Positions 1-8,721 of a stretch of DNA of 64,000 nt are shown in pieces (within the stretch, counting starts at the first letter, position 1; every line of letters starts with the position of its first letter). The stretch comes from Bacteroidota bacterium (lineage in GTDB: Bacteria; Bacteroidota; Bacteroidia; Chitinophagales; Chitinophagaceae), in NCBI GenBank assembly GCA_030706605.1, contig JAUZOE010000019.1:1-64000 (forward strand), in the 5' to 3' direction. Position numbers and translations under genes: made by a program. Below the pieces are notes generated by a model. The model did not search any database. It was not told the DNA's origin and saw only the letters and a program-made list of their open reading frames with translations.

Positions 1-2
1 GC

Positions 3-116
3 TTTAGTGAAATAAAAAATTTGTTTTTAAGAAAAATACATGCAGTTACATTTAAAGGATTTTTGCTGAAACTATTAATGTTTATAGTAGCATTTACTTT
101 TAATAAACTGACTTAA
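3..116 (+). CDS. C-terminal tail of an off-window ORF, possibly a transposase
   Basis: Reading frame 3 is open from the left edge to a TAA at 114-116, giving 37 residues rich in F, L and K. The pattern F-L-R-K-I-H-A-V-T-F-K-G-F-L-L-K-L-L, then a hydrophobic run ending in F-N-K-L, resembles the end of IS982/DDE transposases, where an S-F-x-G-F-L motif precedes a hydrophobic tail ending A-Y/F. That resemblance is from memory and weak. Frame 1 stops at base 15 (A-L-V-K-stop), so the frame 3 reading is preferred on length only. No terminal inverted repeat is visible after the stop, and a factor-independent terminator follows 39 bp later. Confidence 0.35.
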   Translation, partial: FSEIKNLFLRKIHAVTFKGFLLKLLMFIVAFTFNKLT

Positions 117-154
117 TAACTAGCAACTTGAATTAATTAGTTAATTTATTATTT

Positions 155-187
155 AAAGCCGTTACTTTTTTTGTAACGGCTTTTTTA
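155..187 (+). terminator. Rho-independent terminator of the off-window gene
   Basis: A perfect 11-bp stem (155-165 with 173-183, core AGCCGTTAC/GTAACGGCT) encloses a 7-base T loop and runs into a T-tract ending at 187. It would end plus-strand transcription entering from the left and insulate the peptidase gene that starts at 241. Confidence 0.85.
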
Positions 188-240
188 TTATTTGTCATTT
201 ATGAGAATTAATGAGGGAATTTATGTAGTATATTTATTCA

Positions 241-1584
241 ATGAAAATAATATTTTTACTCTGTACGTTACTTTCAGCAAGAACAATTTCTGCACAAACT
301 ATAATTGATCGCGATCGTGAGATTTCACAAATGGTCAATGAGATTTCCAAAGATTCTCTTCGCTCTTATATTACTACTTTAGTTGCTTTCGGTACAAGAA
401 ATACTTTGAGTGCCCAAACCAATCCTAAAAGAGGAATTGGTGCTGCAAGAAACTGGGTGTTGAAAAAATTCAATGACTTTGCTAAAAATGCTGATGGAAG
501 ATTATCCGCGTTTATTGATACCGTTACTATTCAGCCCAATGGTAAACGAATAAACAGACCAATACTTTTAGGAAATGTAATGGCAACATTAAAAGGAACA
601 GATCTCAAGGATAAAAGGATTTTAATTATTAGTGGGCACCTGGATAATATGCGCACTAACGTTATGGATAGCACTGGTGATGCCCCTGGTGCTGATGATG
701 ATGGCAGCGGAACAGCAGCAGTATTGGAATGCGCACGAATAATGAGCAAACATTCATTTCCGGCAACAATAATATTTGTAGCTGTAAGCGGAGAAGAACA
801 AGGGCTGTTTGGTTCAACCTACATGGCAGAAAAAGCAAAAAAGGAAAACTGGAATATTGAGGCAGTATTGAATAATGATATTATGGGAAGTAATAACAGC
901 AATGAAACCGATATTATTAACAATACAAAAGTTCGTGTTTTTAGTGAAGGTATTCCTCATTATGACACTGAAGAACAGCTAAAACGTATAATGGCACTTG
1001 GTTTAGAGAATGACAGCAAATCAAGACAGCTGGCCCGTTATGTAAAAGAGATTGGAGAACGATATGTGGATCACCTGGAAGTAGTAATGATTTACAGAAC
1101 CGATCGTTTTTTAAGAGGCGGCGATCATTTACCCTATTTACAAAATGGATTTACTGCAGTGAGAATTACAGAAATGAATGAAAACTTTACCCGGCAACAC
1201 CAGGATGTGCGCGTGGAAAATGGCATTCATTATGGCGATTTGCCGGAACATATCGATTATGAATACCTGCAGAAAAATACGGCTATGAATTTAGTAAATC
1301 TTGCCAACCTTGCAAAAGCACCTCCTGTACCTGAAGATGTCAATATTGAAATAGTAAGATTATCCAATACAACTTCTCTTTCCTGGCTTGCTCCCAAAAC
1401 TGGTAAGATGAAAGGATATTATGTTTTGGAAAGAGAAACTACAAGCCCTGTTTGGGAAAAGAAAATTTTTACAACTGATAATCATATTACACTTCCTTAC
1501 TCTAAGGATAATTATTTTTTTGCTGTGCAATCAGTAAGCGATTCTGGAAATGAAAGTTTGCCTGTAGTGCCAGTTGTCAGGTGA
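241..1584 (+). CDS. Secreted M28-family zinc aminopeptidase with C-terminal fibronectin III-like domain
   Basis: This is predicted to be an exported metallopeptidase that removes N-terminal residues from peptides. The start M-K-I-I-F-L-L-C begins a signal peptide ending near A18-Q19. The M28 metal-binding signatures are in order: S-G-H-L-D-N (H133), G-A-D-D-D-G-S-G (D152/D153), S-G-E-E-Q-G (E185/E186) and N-N-D-I-M-G (D213). An R-G-G-D-H-L-P-Y motif follows. Residues from about 358 to the end read as a small beta domain (S-L-S-W-L ... Y-Y-V-L-E-R-E), as in fibronectin III. No T9SS sorting domain is seen, so a periplasmic location or standard export is likely. Length (447 residues) is normal for the secreted Bacteroidota members. 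Substrate preference cannot be read from sequence. Confidence 0.9.
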   Translation: MKIIFLLCTLLSARTISAQTIIDRDREISQMVNEISKDSLRSYITTLVAFGTRNTLSAQTNPKRGIGAARNWVLKKFNDFAKNADGRLSAFIDTVTIQPNGKRINRPILLGNVMATLKGTDLKDKRILIISGHLDNMRTNVMDSTGDAPGADDDGSGTAAVLECARIMSKHSFPATIIFVAVSGEEQGLFGSTYMAEKAKKENWNIEAVLNNDIMGSNNSNETDIINNTKVRVFSEGIPHYDTEEQLKRIMALGLENDSKSRQLARYVKEIGERYVDHLEVVMIYRTDRFLRGGDHLPYLQNGFTAVRITEMNENFTRQHQDVRVENGIHYGDLPEHIDYEYLQKNTAMNLVNLANLAKAPPVPEDVNIEIVRLSNTTSLSWLAPKTGKMKGYYVLERETTSPVWEKKIFTTDNHITLPYSKDNYFFAVQSVSDSGNESLPVVPVVR

Positions 1585-1813
1585 TGATTCAAGAATGATT
1601 CCAAATATTTATACACAATATTTCGTTTATTCTTTATAGTTATAAAATAAATTTTTTTGAGAGGGAATTTATAAAATGTCATTTTAATAGAAGGTTTTTT
1701 TGTATTAAAATCAATGAAATAGATATAATAAATATTTTATATTTAATGTTAATTTTGAATTAAAATAGGGTACTCCTCCCTAAAGAATACCTGTCATGCT
1801 GATATTTTTTGGC

Positions 1814-1821
1814 TATATTTG
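1814..1821 (+). promoter_or_regulatory. Bacteroidota-type -7 element before the gpsA remnant
   Basis: TATATTTG matches the TAnnTTTG consensus and lies 29 bp before the TTG start of the gpsA remnant. No clear -33 TTTG is seen. It may still drive the downstream ggpPS gene through the remnant. Confidence 0.5.
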
Positions 1822-1850
1822 CAAAGTTTAAATAAATAATTTACTGAATT

Positions 1851-2329
1851 TTGCAACCACTGCATGCAATAACCGTTATCGCGGGTGGCAGTTGGGCAAC
1901 AGCACTGGTTAAGGTTTTTTCCGAAAATCGTATCAACGTTAAATGGTATTTAAGATCTCAGGAACATGTTAATTTCCTGATGACAAACGGGAGAAACCCC
2001 AATTATCTGAGTTTTTTACAACTCAATCTGCAATACATCCAACCGACATTTGTATATGAAGAAGCAATCACTTCTTCTGATGATGTCTTATTAGCTGTAC
2101 CTTCTGCTTATCCCAAACCTACAATAGCCGAACTTGATGAAAAGATGGTTCGTGATAAAAGGATATATGTCTCTATAAGGGATTGGTTTCTGACCAGTTG
2201 GTGATTCCGGCGGTAGGAGTCTTGCACAAAACGGCAAGGTTGTTGGGAGTAAAAATGCCGGTGTTATCAACTGTATATCGCATTTTATATCATCATTCGC
2301 AGCCTTTTACAGAATTCAAACTTTTGTAA
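1851..2329 (+). pseudogene. gpsA: gpsA remnant (NAD(P)-dependent glycerol-3-phosphate dehydrogenase), internally deleted and frameshifted
   Basis: The first frame (TTG start at 1851, stop at 2202-2204) encodes about 117 residues that match the GpsA N-terminus: a nucleotide-binding G-G-S-W-A-T-A motif, W-Y-L-R-S-Q-E-H, and L-L-A-V-P-S-A-Y. A second frame with no start, running through 2204-2329, encodes a typical GpsA C-terminus: V-G-V-L-H-K-T-A-R-L-L-G-V-K-M-P, then V-Y-R-I-L-Y and a terminal T-E-F-K-L-L. Intact GpsA is about 330 residues, so roughly 170 central residues, including the catalytic lysine region, are missing and the frame changes near 2175-2205. A sequencing error could explain the shift but not the lost segment. 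The remnant ends 30 bp before ggpPS, whose product uses GpsA's product as a substrate. A functional gpsA is expected elsewhere in the genome. Confidence 0.8.
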
Positions 2330-2359
2330 AGTCAATTAAAATAATTAAAATAAAAAAAT

Positions 2360-4633
2360 ATGTTATTACTTGCAACAGACCTTGACGGCACTTTTTTGGG
2401 TGGAAAAAGTGTATACAAACAACGGCTCTACCGCCTCATGCGTGAAAGAGAAGATGTGGTGCTAATATTTGTGACCGGCCGTGGTTTAGAGACGGTAATT
2501 CCCTTGTTGAATGATCCTATTTTACCCAACCCACATTACATTATATGCGATGTAGGGGCTACTATTATAAATGGGTTAACGCTTGAGGCTATTCAGCCAT
2601 TGCAGGCATCTATAGAAGAAAAATGGCCGGGTCACCTTAAAATTTATAATAAATTAAAAAGCATAAAAGGTTTACAACGGCAGGAAGTTCCTCAAATGCG
2701 CCGTTGTTCGTTTTATTTTGATGCAGATACAGATCTTGAACAAATCAATTATATTTCAAAATCATTAGATTGTGATGTATTAATGTCGGCTGAGAAATAT
2801 TTAGACATATTGCCCCAAGGTGTCAATAAAGGTTCTTCTTTAACACAATTGGTCAAATTATTAAAGATTTCAGAAGAGGATGTCCTCGTTGCCGGGGATA
2901 CATTAAATGACCTTTCTCTTTATGAAACAGGCTATAAAGGTGTGGTAGTTGGGGCCGCTGAAAATAAATTAATTGAAGCAACAAAGGATATACCCAAGGT
3001 TTATCACGCCAGTAAAACAGGTTGTGGTGGTATATTAGAATCAATTGATCATTTCGATGAGTTTCGAAGTTATTTTCCCAAAGAAGAAATAGAAAAAATC
3101 GCCGCAACAAGTGGCGAAAATCAATTATTAATGGTTTATCATCGATTACCTTATGAAATGAAAGAAATTAATGGCAGACTAGAACGAATTCCTCCACAAA
3201 GCCCGAATGGAATTATTTCTTCTCTCCTGGGATTTTTTAGTGGAGGTCTTACAGGCACCTGGATTGCATGGGAAGAAGTAGAAAAGAAAAAAGAAGTTCT
3301 GCGAAATGTATATGTAGATGAAAAAAAATATCCCAACCTGATGGTATCCCGCATTGGATTAAGCAGGAAGGAAGTAGATTTATTTTATAGAGTATTTTCG
3401 AAAGAGGCGTTCTGGCCTACCATTTTTTCTTTTATTGATAAGGCTTCTTTTAACCACTCTCATTGGGATCATTTTGTAAAAATAAACAGGCTATTTGCCG
3501 AAAAAACTGCACAAGAAGCAGATCAAAACGCATTTGTATGGATACATGATTATAACTTATGGATGGTGCCGGGTATCCTAAGACAATTGCGCCCTGATCT
3601 GACAATTGCTTTTTTCCACCATACCAGTTTTCCACCTGCGGATATATTTAATATTATCCCATGGCGTGGAGAAATTATTGGCAGCCTTTTGCAGTGCGAT
3701 TATATAGGATTTCACATTCCTCGCTATGTTGAAAACTTTGTAGATGTTGTCAAAAGCCAGATGCCCATAACTGTAACAGAGGAAGTAAATTGTACAGAAC
3801 GGTTTCTGACTTATAGTTGCCCTTTGGGAGTAGAAAAAATGACTAGAAGCATTACGGTAGACAAAAGACAAATAAAATTAGGCGCCCACCCGGTAGGGGT
3901 TAACGTAGATTATATAAAGGAGGTGCATTCAAGACCCGAAACACAAAAGCTTATTGAAGAAATAAGAGGCCAGTTTGGCAAAAAAAAGGTAATTCTCAGC
4001 GTTGAAAGATTAGATTATGTAAAAGGTCCTCTTGAAAAAATATTAGCCTTTAAGGAATTTTTAGACAATTACCCTGAATTTCATGGTAAAGTGGAATTGA
4101 TTAATATTTGTACTCCTCCCTCAAAAGGCATGAAAGTATATGAAAAAATACAACAGGAACTAGAACAAGCTATTGGGAAAATAAACGGGAAATATTCAAG
4201 AATTGGCTGGACTCCTATTCATTTTTTCTTTCGTGCAATACCTTTTGAAAAACTGATAGGGTATTATAGCGTAGCAGATATTGCCTGGATTACTCCCCTT
4301 AGAGACGGACTTAACCTTGTGGCTAAAGAATATGTAGCTACCCAGGGGTTAAGAAAAGAGGATAGCGGTGTGCTTCTTTTATCAGAATTTGCAGGAGCCT
4401 CCGTTGAATTAATGTATGCATTACTTACCAATCCTTATGATCGGAAATCTCTTAGGGAAGGGTTGCTTCAGGCATTGACTATGAATCTTAAAGACAGGCA
4501 GATGCGGATGAAGCGTTTGTTTGAATCAGTAAATTATTATAACATTGATGTATGGGGGAAAGAATTTTTGGAAGAGATTGAAAGTCTTCACAAGGTGAAA
4601 GAAAAGACAAAATCCATGAGTTTGTCGGAATAA
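2360..4633 (+). CDS. ggpPS: Bifunctional glucosylglycerol-phosphate phosphatase/synthase (GgpP-GgpS fusion)
   Basis: The N-terminal third (about 1-235) is a HAD phosphatase: D-L-D-G-T (D7/D9), T-G-R at 39-41 and G-D-T-L-N-D at 179-184. The rest is a GT20 glycosyltransferase. Its signatures follow cyanobacterial GgpS rather than trehalose-6-phosphate synthase: H-D-Y-N-L-W (396-401), F-F-H-H-T-S-F-P, F-H-I-P-R-Y-V-E-N-F, W-I-T-P-L-R-D-G-L-N-L-V-A-K-E-Y and S-E-F-A-G. The expected reactions are ADP-glucose plus sn-glycerol-3-phosphate to glucosylglycerol-phosphate, then dephosphorylation to glucosylglycerol, a cytoplasmic osmolyte. Fusions of this type are known in some heterotrophic bacteria. 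The ATG at 2360 is followed at once by the HAD strand M-L-L-L-A-T-D-L-D-G. Trehalose or another glucoside remains possible until tested, since specificity rests on motif recall. Confidence 0.82.
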   Translation: MLLLATDLDGTFLGGKSVYKQRLYRLMREREDVVLIFVTGRGLETVIPLLNDPILPNPHYIICDVGATIINGLTLEAIQPLQASIEEKWPGHLKIYNKLKSIKGLQRQEVPQMRRCSFYFDADTDLEQINYISKSLDCDVLMSAEKYLDILPQGVNKGSSLTQLVKLLKISEEDVLVAGDTLNDLSLYETGYKGVVVGAAENKLIEATKDIPKVYHASKTGCGGILESIDHFDEFRSYFPKEEIEKIAATSGENQLLMVYHRLPYEMKEINGRLERIPPQSPNGIISSLLGFFSGGLTGTWIAWEEVEKKKEVLRNVYVDEKKYPNLMVSRIGLSRKEVDLFYRVFSKEAFWPTIFSFIDKASFNHSHWDHFVKINRLFAEKTAQEADQNAFVWIHDYNLWMVPGILRQLRPDLTIAFFHHTSFPPADIFNIIPWRGEIIGSLLQCDYIGFHIPRYVENFVDVVKSQMPITVTEEVNCTERFLTYSCPLGVEKMTRSITVDKRQIKLGAHPVGVNVDYIKEVHSRPETQKLIEEIRGQFGKKKVILSVERLDYVKGPLEKILAFKEFLDNYPEFHGKVELINICTPPSKGMKVYEKIQQELEQAIGKINGKYSRIGWTPIHFFFRAIPFEKLIGYYSVADIAWITPLRDGLNLVAKEYVATQGLRKEDSGVLLLSEFAGASVELMYALLTNPYDRKSLREGLLQALTMNLKDRQMRMKRLFESVNYYNIDVWGKEFLEEIESLHKVKEKTKSMSLSE

Positions 4634-4749
4634 ATTTCATACTATCGGGTAAAAATTAATACCATTTTTTCAATGATATCCGAATTTAAATGAACACCCA
4701 TGTTTGCATTGCTCAGGAAAATATTGTTAACTAAAAAGATTAAAAGGAT

Positions 4750-6147
4750 ATGTCATTACGCCAGTTTATTTCCTCCAGAAAATTATTGCGGTCATTTAGC
4801 AGTGTAAAAGTAAATGCCACATTACGATGGAAGGAAGTAGCTTCTATTTTTGATCTTAATAGTGATGTATTTGAGAACCCCAGGCATATAAAAATAAAAA
4901 ATCCGGTTACAGCCATCCTAATTGGTGCCGGGCACCGGGGCAACATTTATGCAGATTATGCCATCCAAAATCCCGGCGAATTAAAAATTGTTGGGGTCGC
5001 AGACCCCAACTTGGAACGACAAAACAGGGTAAAAATTAAATACAAATTGAACCCGGATTATTGTTTTAATGATTGGGAAGAAGTTTTTTCGAAAGAAAAA
5101 TTTGCTGATGCGATCATAATTGCTACCTCCGATAATTTGCATGCAAAACCCTGCATTGCCGCTTTAGATGCGGGATATGATATATTGCTGGAAAAACCAA
5201 TTGCTCCTACTGAAGAAGAATGCAGGCTAATATTGGACAAAGCATCCAGCACCAATCGTATTGTAGGTGTTTGTCACGTATTGCGCTATTCACCCTACTT
5301 CCGGCAATTAAAAGAGGTGCTTGATGCCGGGCTGATAGGAAAAGTTATCAGCATACAACATATGGAGCCTATAGAGCAGGTACACATGAGTCATTCCTAT
5401 GTAAGAGGAAACTGGCGAAACAGTAAAACAGCAACACCCATTGTATTGGCAAAATCCTGTCATGATACCGATATAATACGATGGCTGGTTGACAGTTCTG
5501 CACATGATGTTCATTGCTTTGGAAACCTACAATGGTTCACTAATGCCAATGCTCCTGAAGGGAGCACCGAAAGATGTACAGATGGTTGCAAAGTAGAATC
5601 AAGTTGTCCCTATTCTGCTCTGCAAATTTATTTACGGGATAAACAGCGTTTATATGTATTTGATTTACCTGAAAATAAGTCGGAATGGAATAAAGTAATT
5701 TTAGAAAATTTGAAAACTACAGATTATGGCCGCTGTGTTTATCGGATGGATAACGATCAGCCTGACCATCTTACAGTAAACATTCTTTTTGAAAATGGTG
5801 TTACGGCTGCTTTTTCAATGGAAGCACATGTGTCATATGAAGGAAGAAGAACGCGGATAATGGGATCAAAAGGAGATATCGTTGGTGATATGGAAACTTT
5901 TGAATTAACGGATTTTAAGACAAGAAAAAAAACTTCATGGAAGATGAAATCCGATCCTCATGGCGGAGGAGATCACCGTCTGGTTAAAGATTGGGTACAG
6001 GCTGTAGCGCAACAGGATAAAAGTTTATTGAGTTCTTCAATTGAAGTTTCCATAGAAAGCCACCTGATGGCCTTTGGTGCAGAGAAAAGCAGGCTCAACC
6101 GAACAATAGAAGAAATCAATCTTTATAATACACCACCACCTTCTTAA
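4750..6147 (+). CDS. Gfo/Idh/MocA-family NAD(P)-dependent oxidoreductase with a cysteine-rich insert
   Basis: This is a sugar- or inositol-type dehydrogenase. The Rossmann motif G-A-G-H-R-G sits at 59-64, preceded by an extra stretch of about 50 residues. E-K-P-I-A-P (148-153) supplies the usual catalytic lysine, and S-C-H-D-T-D (236-241) corresponds to the K-x-C-H-D-x-D active-site signature. The segment around 276-289 has C276, C280 and C286 followed by P-Y-S-A, an insert found in one subgroup of the family and possibly metal-binding. The gene starts 116 bp after ggpPS on the same strand and may be co-transcribed, but a role in glucosylglycerol metabolism is only inferred from position. The substrate is unknown. 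The N-terminal extension might be trimmed by a later start, although no in-frame methionine lies between residue 1 and the Rossmann fold. Confidence 0.82.
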   Translation: MSLRQFISSRKLLRSFSSVKVNATLRWKEVASIFDLNSDVFENPRHIKIKNPVTAILIGAGHRGNIYADYAIQNPGELKIVGVADPNLERQNRVKIKYKLNPDYCFNDWEEVFSKEKFADAIIIATSDNLHAKPCIAALDAGYDILLEKPIAPTEEECRLILDKASSTNRIVGVCHVLRYSPYFRQLKEVLDAGLIGKVISIQHMEPIEQVHMSHSYVRGNWRNSKTATPIVLAKSCHDTDIIRWLVDSSAHDVHCFGNLQWFTNANAPEGSTERCTDGCKVESSCPYSALQIYLRDKQRLYVFDLPENKSEWNKVILENLKTTDYGRCVYRMDNDQPDHLTVNILFENGVTAAFSMEAHVSYEGRRTRIMGSKGDIVGDMETFELTDFKTRKKTSWKMKSDPHGGGDHRLVKDWVQAVAQQDKSLLSSSIEVSIESHLMAFGAEKSRLNRTIEEINLYNTPPPS

Positions 6148-6224
6148 TATATTTCTGTGCTAAATCAGGTATCATCATAGTAACATTTTATCTTCAAATG
6201 GAATTGATTTTCAATTAGGGTAAT

Positions 6225-7379
6225 TCATTGAATTTTTCCTGTTCCATCTATTACATTTACTTCATACACTTCTGCATCAATATTGAATTGCTTTTTATAG
6301 GCAGTTAAAGTTTCTGATAAAAATTGACTCACACCTTTTTCTTTTACGATGTTGATGGTGCATCCTCCAAAACCTCCCCCCATAAGTCTTGAGCCAACAA
6401 CGTCTTTATTATCAGCGGCACAATCCACTAAAAAATCGAGTTCTTTACAACTTACCTGGTATAAGTTTTTTAGTCCTTCGTGTGTCTGAAACATCAACTT
6501 TCCAAATGCTTCAATATTATTTTCCTTTAAAAGTTTTGCTGCCTTTTTGGTTCTATCAATTTCTTCTACCACATATTGGCATCTTTTGAAAACTTCTGTA
6601 CTCATTTTATTTTCAAAGCCAATAATAATTTCAGGGTTTTTAACGTCTCTGAACGACTGAACATTACTGTGATTTTTTAAAATATTTAAACCTTCTTCGC
6701 ATTCTTTTCTTCGTTTGTTATATTCGGAAGACGCTAATGAATGATGCACTTTTGAATTAATTAGAACAATTTCATAGCCGTCAATATTGACACGAATAGT
6801 CTCATGAGTAATATTCATACAATCTAATAAAATAAACGAATTTTTTTCTCCTAGCATATTGGCATATTGGTCCATGATACCGCATTTCACATCTGGGAAA
6901 TTATGTTCAGCCCTTTGGCAAAGCAAAGCAATTTCTTTTTTATTTAAACCAAAACCACATAGTTCATTAAGTCCAAAGGCAATGCCCCCTTCTAGTGCAG
7001 CCGAAGATGAAATCCCTGCTCCAATCGGAATATCGCCGCCGAATAAACAATCAAATCCTTTCAGCGGAATATTTAATTGCTGAAATTCATATAATACTCC
7101 TAATACATAATTTTTCCATGTATCCATTTTTTTTACCTCACTAAGTGATAGGGAAATGCTTTCATTAAAATCAATTGAGTAAAAATTGACCTGTTCAGTA
7201 TTATTTAGTGCTATGGCAAAATAAATTCCTTTGTCAATAGCTGCAGGCATTACAAATCCATCGTTGTAATCAACATGTTCTCCAATAAGATTGATTCTCC
7301 CGGGTGAATAATAAAGGTGAGGTTCTTTGTTAAATTTTTCTTTGAAACAATCCTTAACTTTTACTGCAGTAGCATTCAT
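6225..7379 (-). CDS. galK: Galactokinase
   Basis: GalK phosphorylates alpha-D-galactose to galactose-1-phosphate with ATP, the first committed step of the Leloir pathway in the cytoplasm. All GHMP-kinase hallmarks are present: the galactokinase signature G-R-I-N-L-I-G-E-H-V-D-Y-N-D-G (27-41), the ATP loop P-I-G-A-G-I-S-S-S-A-A-L-E (118-130), the catalytic aspartate in C-G-I-M-D-Q-Y (D170) and the C-terminal G-G-G-F-G-G-C-T. The length (384 residues) is normal. Its start codon overlaps the end of the upstream galM-like gene by 4 bp, so the two are translationally coupled. No galT or galE is seen in this window, so the rest of the pathway must lie elsewhere. Confidence 0.96.
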   Translation of the reverse strand: MNATAVKVKDCFKEKFNKEPHLYYSPGRINLIGEHVDYNDGFVMPAAIDKGIYFAIALNNTEQVNFYSIDFNESISLSLSEVKKMDTWKNYVLGVLYEFQQLNIPLKGFDCLFGGDIPIGAGISSSAALEGGIAFGLNELCGFGLNKKEIALLCQRAEHNFPDVKCGIMDQYANMLGEKNSFILLDCMNITHETIRVNIDGYEIVLINSKVHHSLASSEYNKRRKECEEGLNILKNHSNVQSFRDVKNPEIIIGFENKMSTEVFKRCQYVVEEIDRTKKAAKLLKENNIEAFGKLMFQTHEGLKNLYQVSCKELDFLVDCAADNKDVVGSRLMGGGFGGCTINIVKEKGVSQFLSETLTAYKKQFNIDAEVYEVNVIDGTGKIQ

Positions 7380-8341
7380 GATTTTTTATTTAAAAGCTTG
7401 ATTTTATAAGTTGTTTTGAAATGTGCTGACTGGCCAGGCTTCAAGGTAATAAATCCCATCCCATTATTAAAGGCATCCGGCACGCTGCTTATATTTTCTA
7501 TGGCAATACTCCTCCGATGCTTAGGAGTGTATATCAGGAGGTAAGGATAAGATTCGTCAGGAAATATCTGGACTTCTATTTTTTTTTCAGCGTTTCTCAA
7601 CATGCACAAAGGTTGAGAATCTTCGAATTTTAAAGTAAAGCAATTGTCCAGCTTTGTGTTGCCTATCTTTTCACGGTGATAAAACTTTTTGTACTCAATC
7701 AATTTTTTTGTAGGAACCAATTCGCTGTTAAATTCTACCATTTTATCAGCCTTGAATTCTAATTGCAGATTATCTATAGAGTCCCCTAAAGTAAAATAGG
7801 GATGCCAGCCATCCTGCATAGGAATCATTTCCTGGTCTTTATTAGTGCTTTCTGTAATTACTGTAAGCTTATTTTCATTTTCAAGTTTCCAGGTTACACT
7901 GCAATCATAATTAAAAGGGTAACCCTGGTCTTCAGCCCGGTATTCATATTTCATAGTTACAGAAGCTCTGGTTTGATCAGCAGTTTCTGAAGTAATCGTA
8001 AAGGCTTTGTCATACAATTCGCCATGCAATGCGTGTTTAGCCGGAAGAGATTTTTGCAGAAAATATTCTTTTTCGCGGAATGTATATTTACCATTTAAAA
8101 TCCGGCACACAAAAGGAGAAAGCTTACAACCCAGGAATCCTTTTTCAACAAGATTGTTTTTAAAATCTTCAGAAGATTGATAACTATCTATAACATTGAA
8201 AAGTCCGTTATCAGCAATTACAGAAAATTCGTGGAGCATTGCACTAAAGGAGGGAATGATGATTGCATAATTATTAGTTACCTCATTTTTTAAAATGACT
8301 TTTTCAACACCCTCTTCTGTTTTTTTATCAATCGAAAACAT
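7376..8341 (-). CDS. Aldose 1-epimerase family protein (GalM-like mutarotase)
   Basis: The enzyme is expected to interconvert alpha and beta anomers of aldohexoses and so feed alpha-galactose to GalK. Family landmarks are the histidine in K-H-A-L-H-G-E (about residue 103), the second catalytic histidine in D-G-W-H-P-Y-F, and the C-terminal glutamate in I-A-I-E-N-I-S-S-V-P-D, the expected general base. At 321 residues it is slightly shorter than classical GalM and closer to the divergent Bacteroidota mutarotase subgroup. It is the first gene of a two-gene operon with galK (4-bp overlap). No signal peptide is seen, so it is cytoplasmic. Confidence 0.88.
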   Translation of the reverse strand: MFSIDKKTEEGVEKVILKNEVTNNYAIIIPSFSAMLHEFSVIADNGLFNVIDSYQSSEDFKNNLVEKGFLGCKLSPFVCRILNGKYTFREKEYFLQKSLPAKHALHGELYDKAFTITSETADQTRASVTMKYEYRAEDQGYPFNYDCSVTWKLENENKLTVITESTNKDQEMIPMQDGWHPYFTLGDSIDNLQLEFKADKMVEFNSELVPTKKLIEYKKFYHREKIGNTKLDNCFTLKFEDSQPLCMLRNAEKKIEVQIFPDESYPYLLIYTPKHRRSIAIENISSVPDAFNNGMGFITLKPGQSAHFKTTYKIKLLNKKS

Positions 8342-8721
8342 GAGCCCAATTTACAGCAACTTTCTTTAATAGAATCTGACAATATTAAATAAACTATTGC
8401 CTTTATTTAAAAGAAAATAACAAAGTGTTGTTGATTAATATTATCTGAAATCCTTTCCTAAAAGCGTAAGAATATTTTTTGAGTGTATTAAAATGAACTT
8501 AGATTGGAGACCAATATGCGGACACTTATAATATAAAAAATAAGTTTGACAATTGTATTATAACAATATAAAATTTTCGACTTGAGTTCTTTATTTGCTC
8601 TTTTAAGCAAGAGTCTTTTACATACCTCTTGATTTAACAAAAATTTATTGAGTAAATAATTCTACAGTTATTCCTTAAAAGGAAGATAAAACTCAGCATA
8701 AAATATTAATAAACCTGTTTT
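8342..8721. other. 380-bp AT-rich intergenic region
   Basis: This lies between the start of the galM-like gene and the end of the small minus-strand ORF. Several short weak inverted repeats occur (for example CTCTT/AAGAG near 8600), but none has a T-tract or enough stem length to be called. No ORF, tRNA or clear promoter is seen. Confidence 0.5.

Noticed and set aside
2360-4633. Trehalose-6-phosphate synthase (OtsA) name for the GT20 gene
   Set aside because: The motifs F-F-H-H-T-S-F-P, I-P-R-Y-V-E-N-F and W-I-T-P-L-R-D-G-L-N follow GgpS rather than OtsA, and the phosphatase domain lies at the N-terminus rather than the C-terminus.
4740-4946. Minus-strand ORF inside the oxidoreductase start
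   Set aside because: Shadow of the real gene, and the plus-strand product has clear family motifs.
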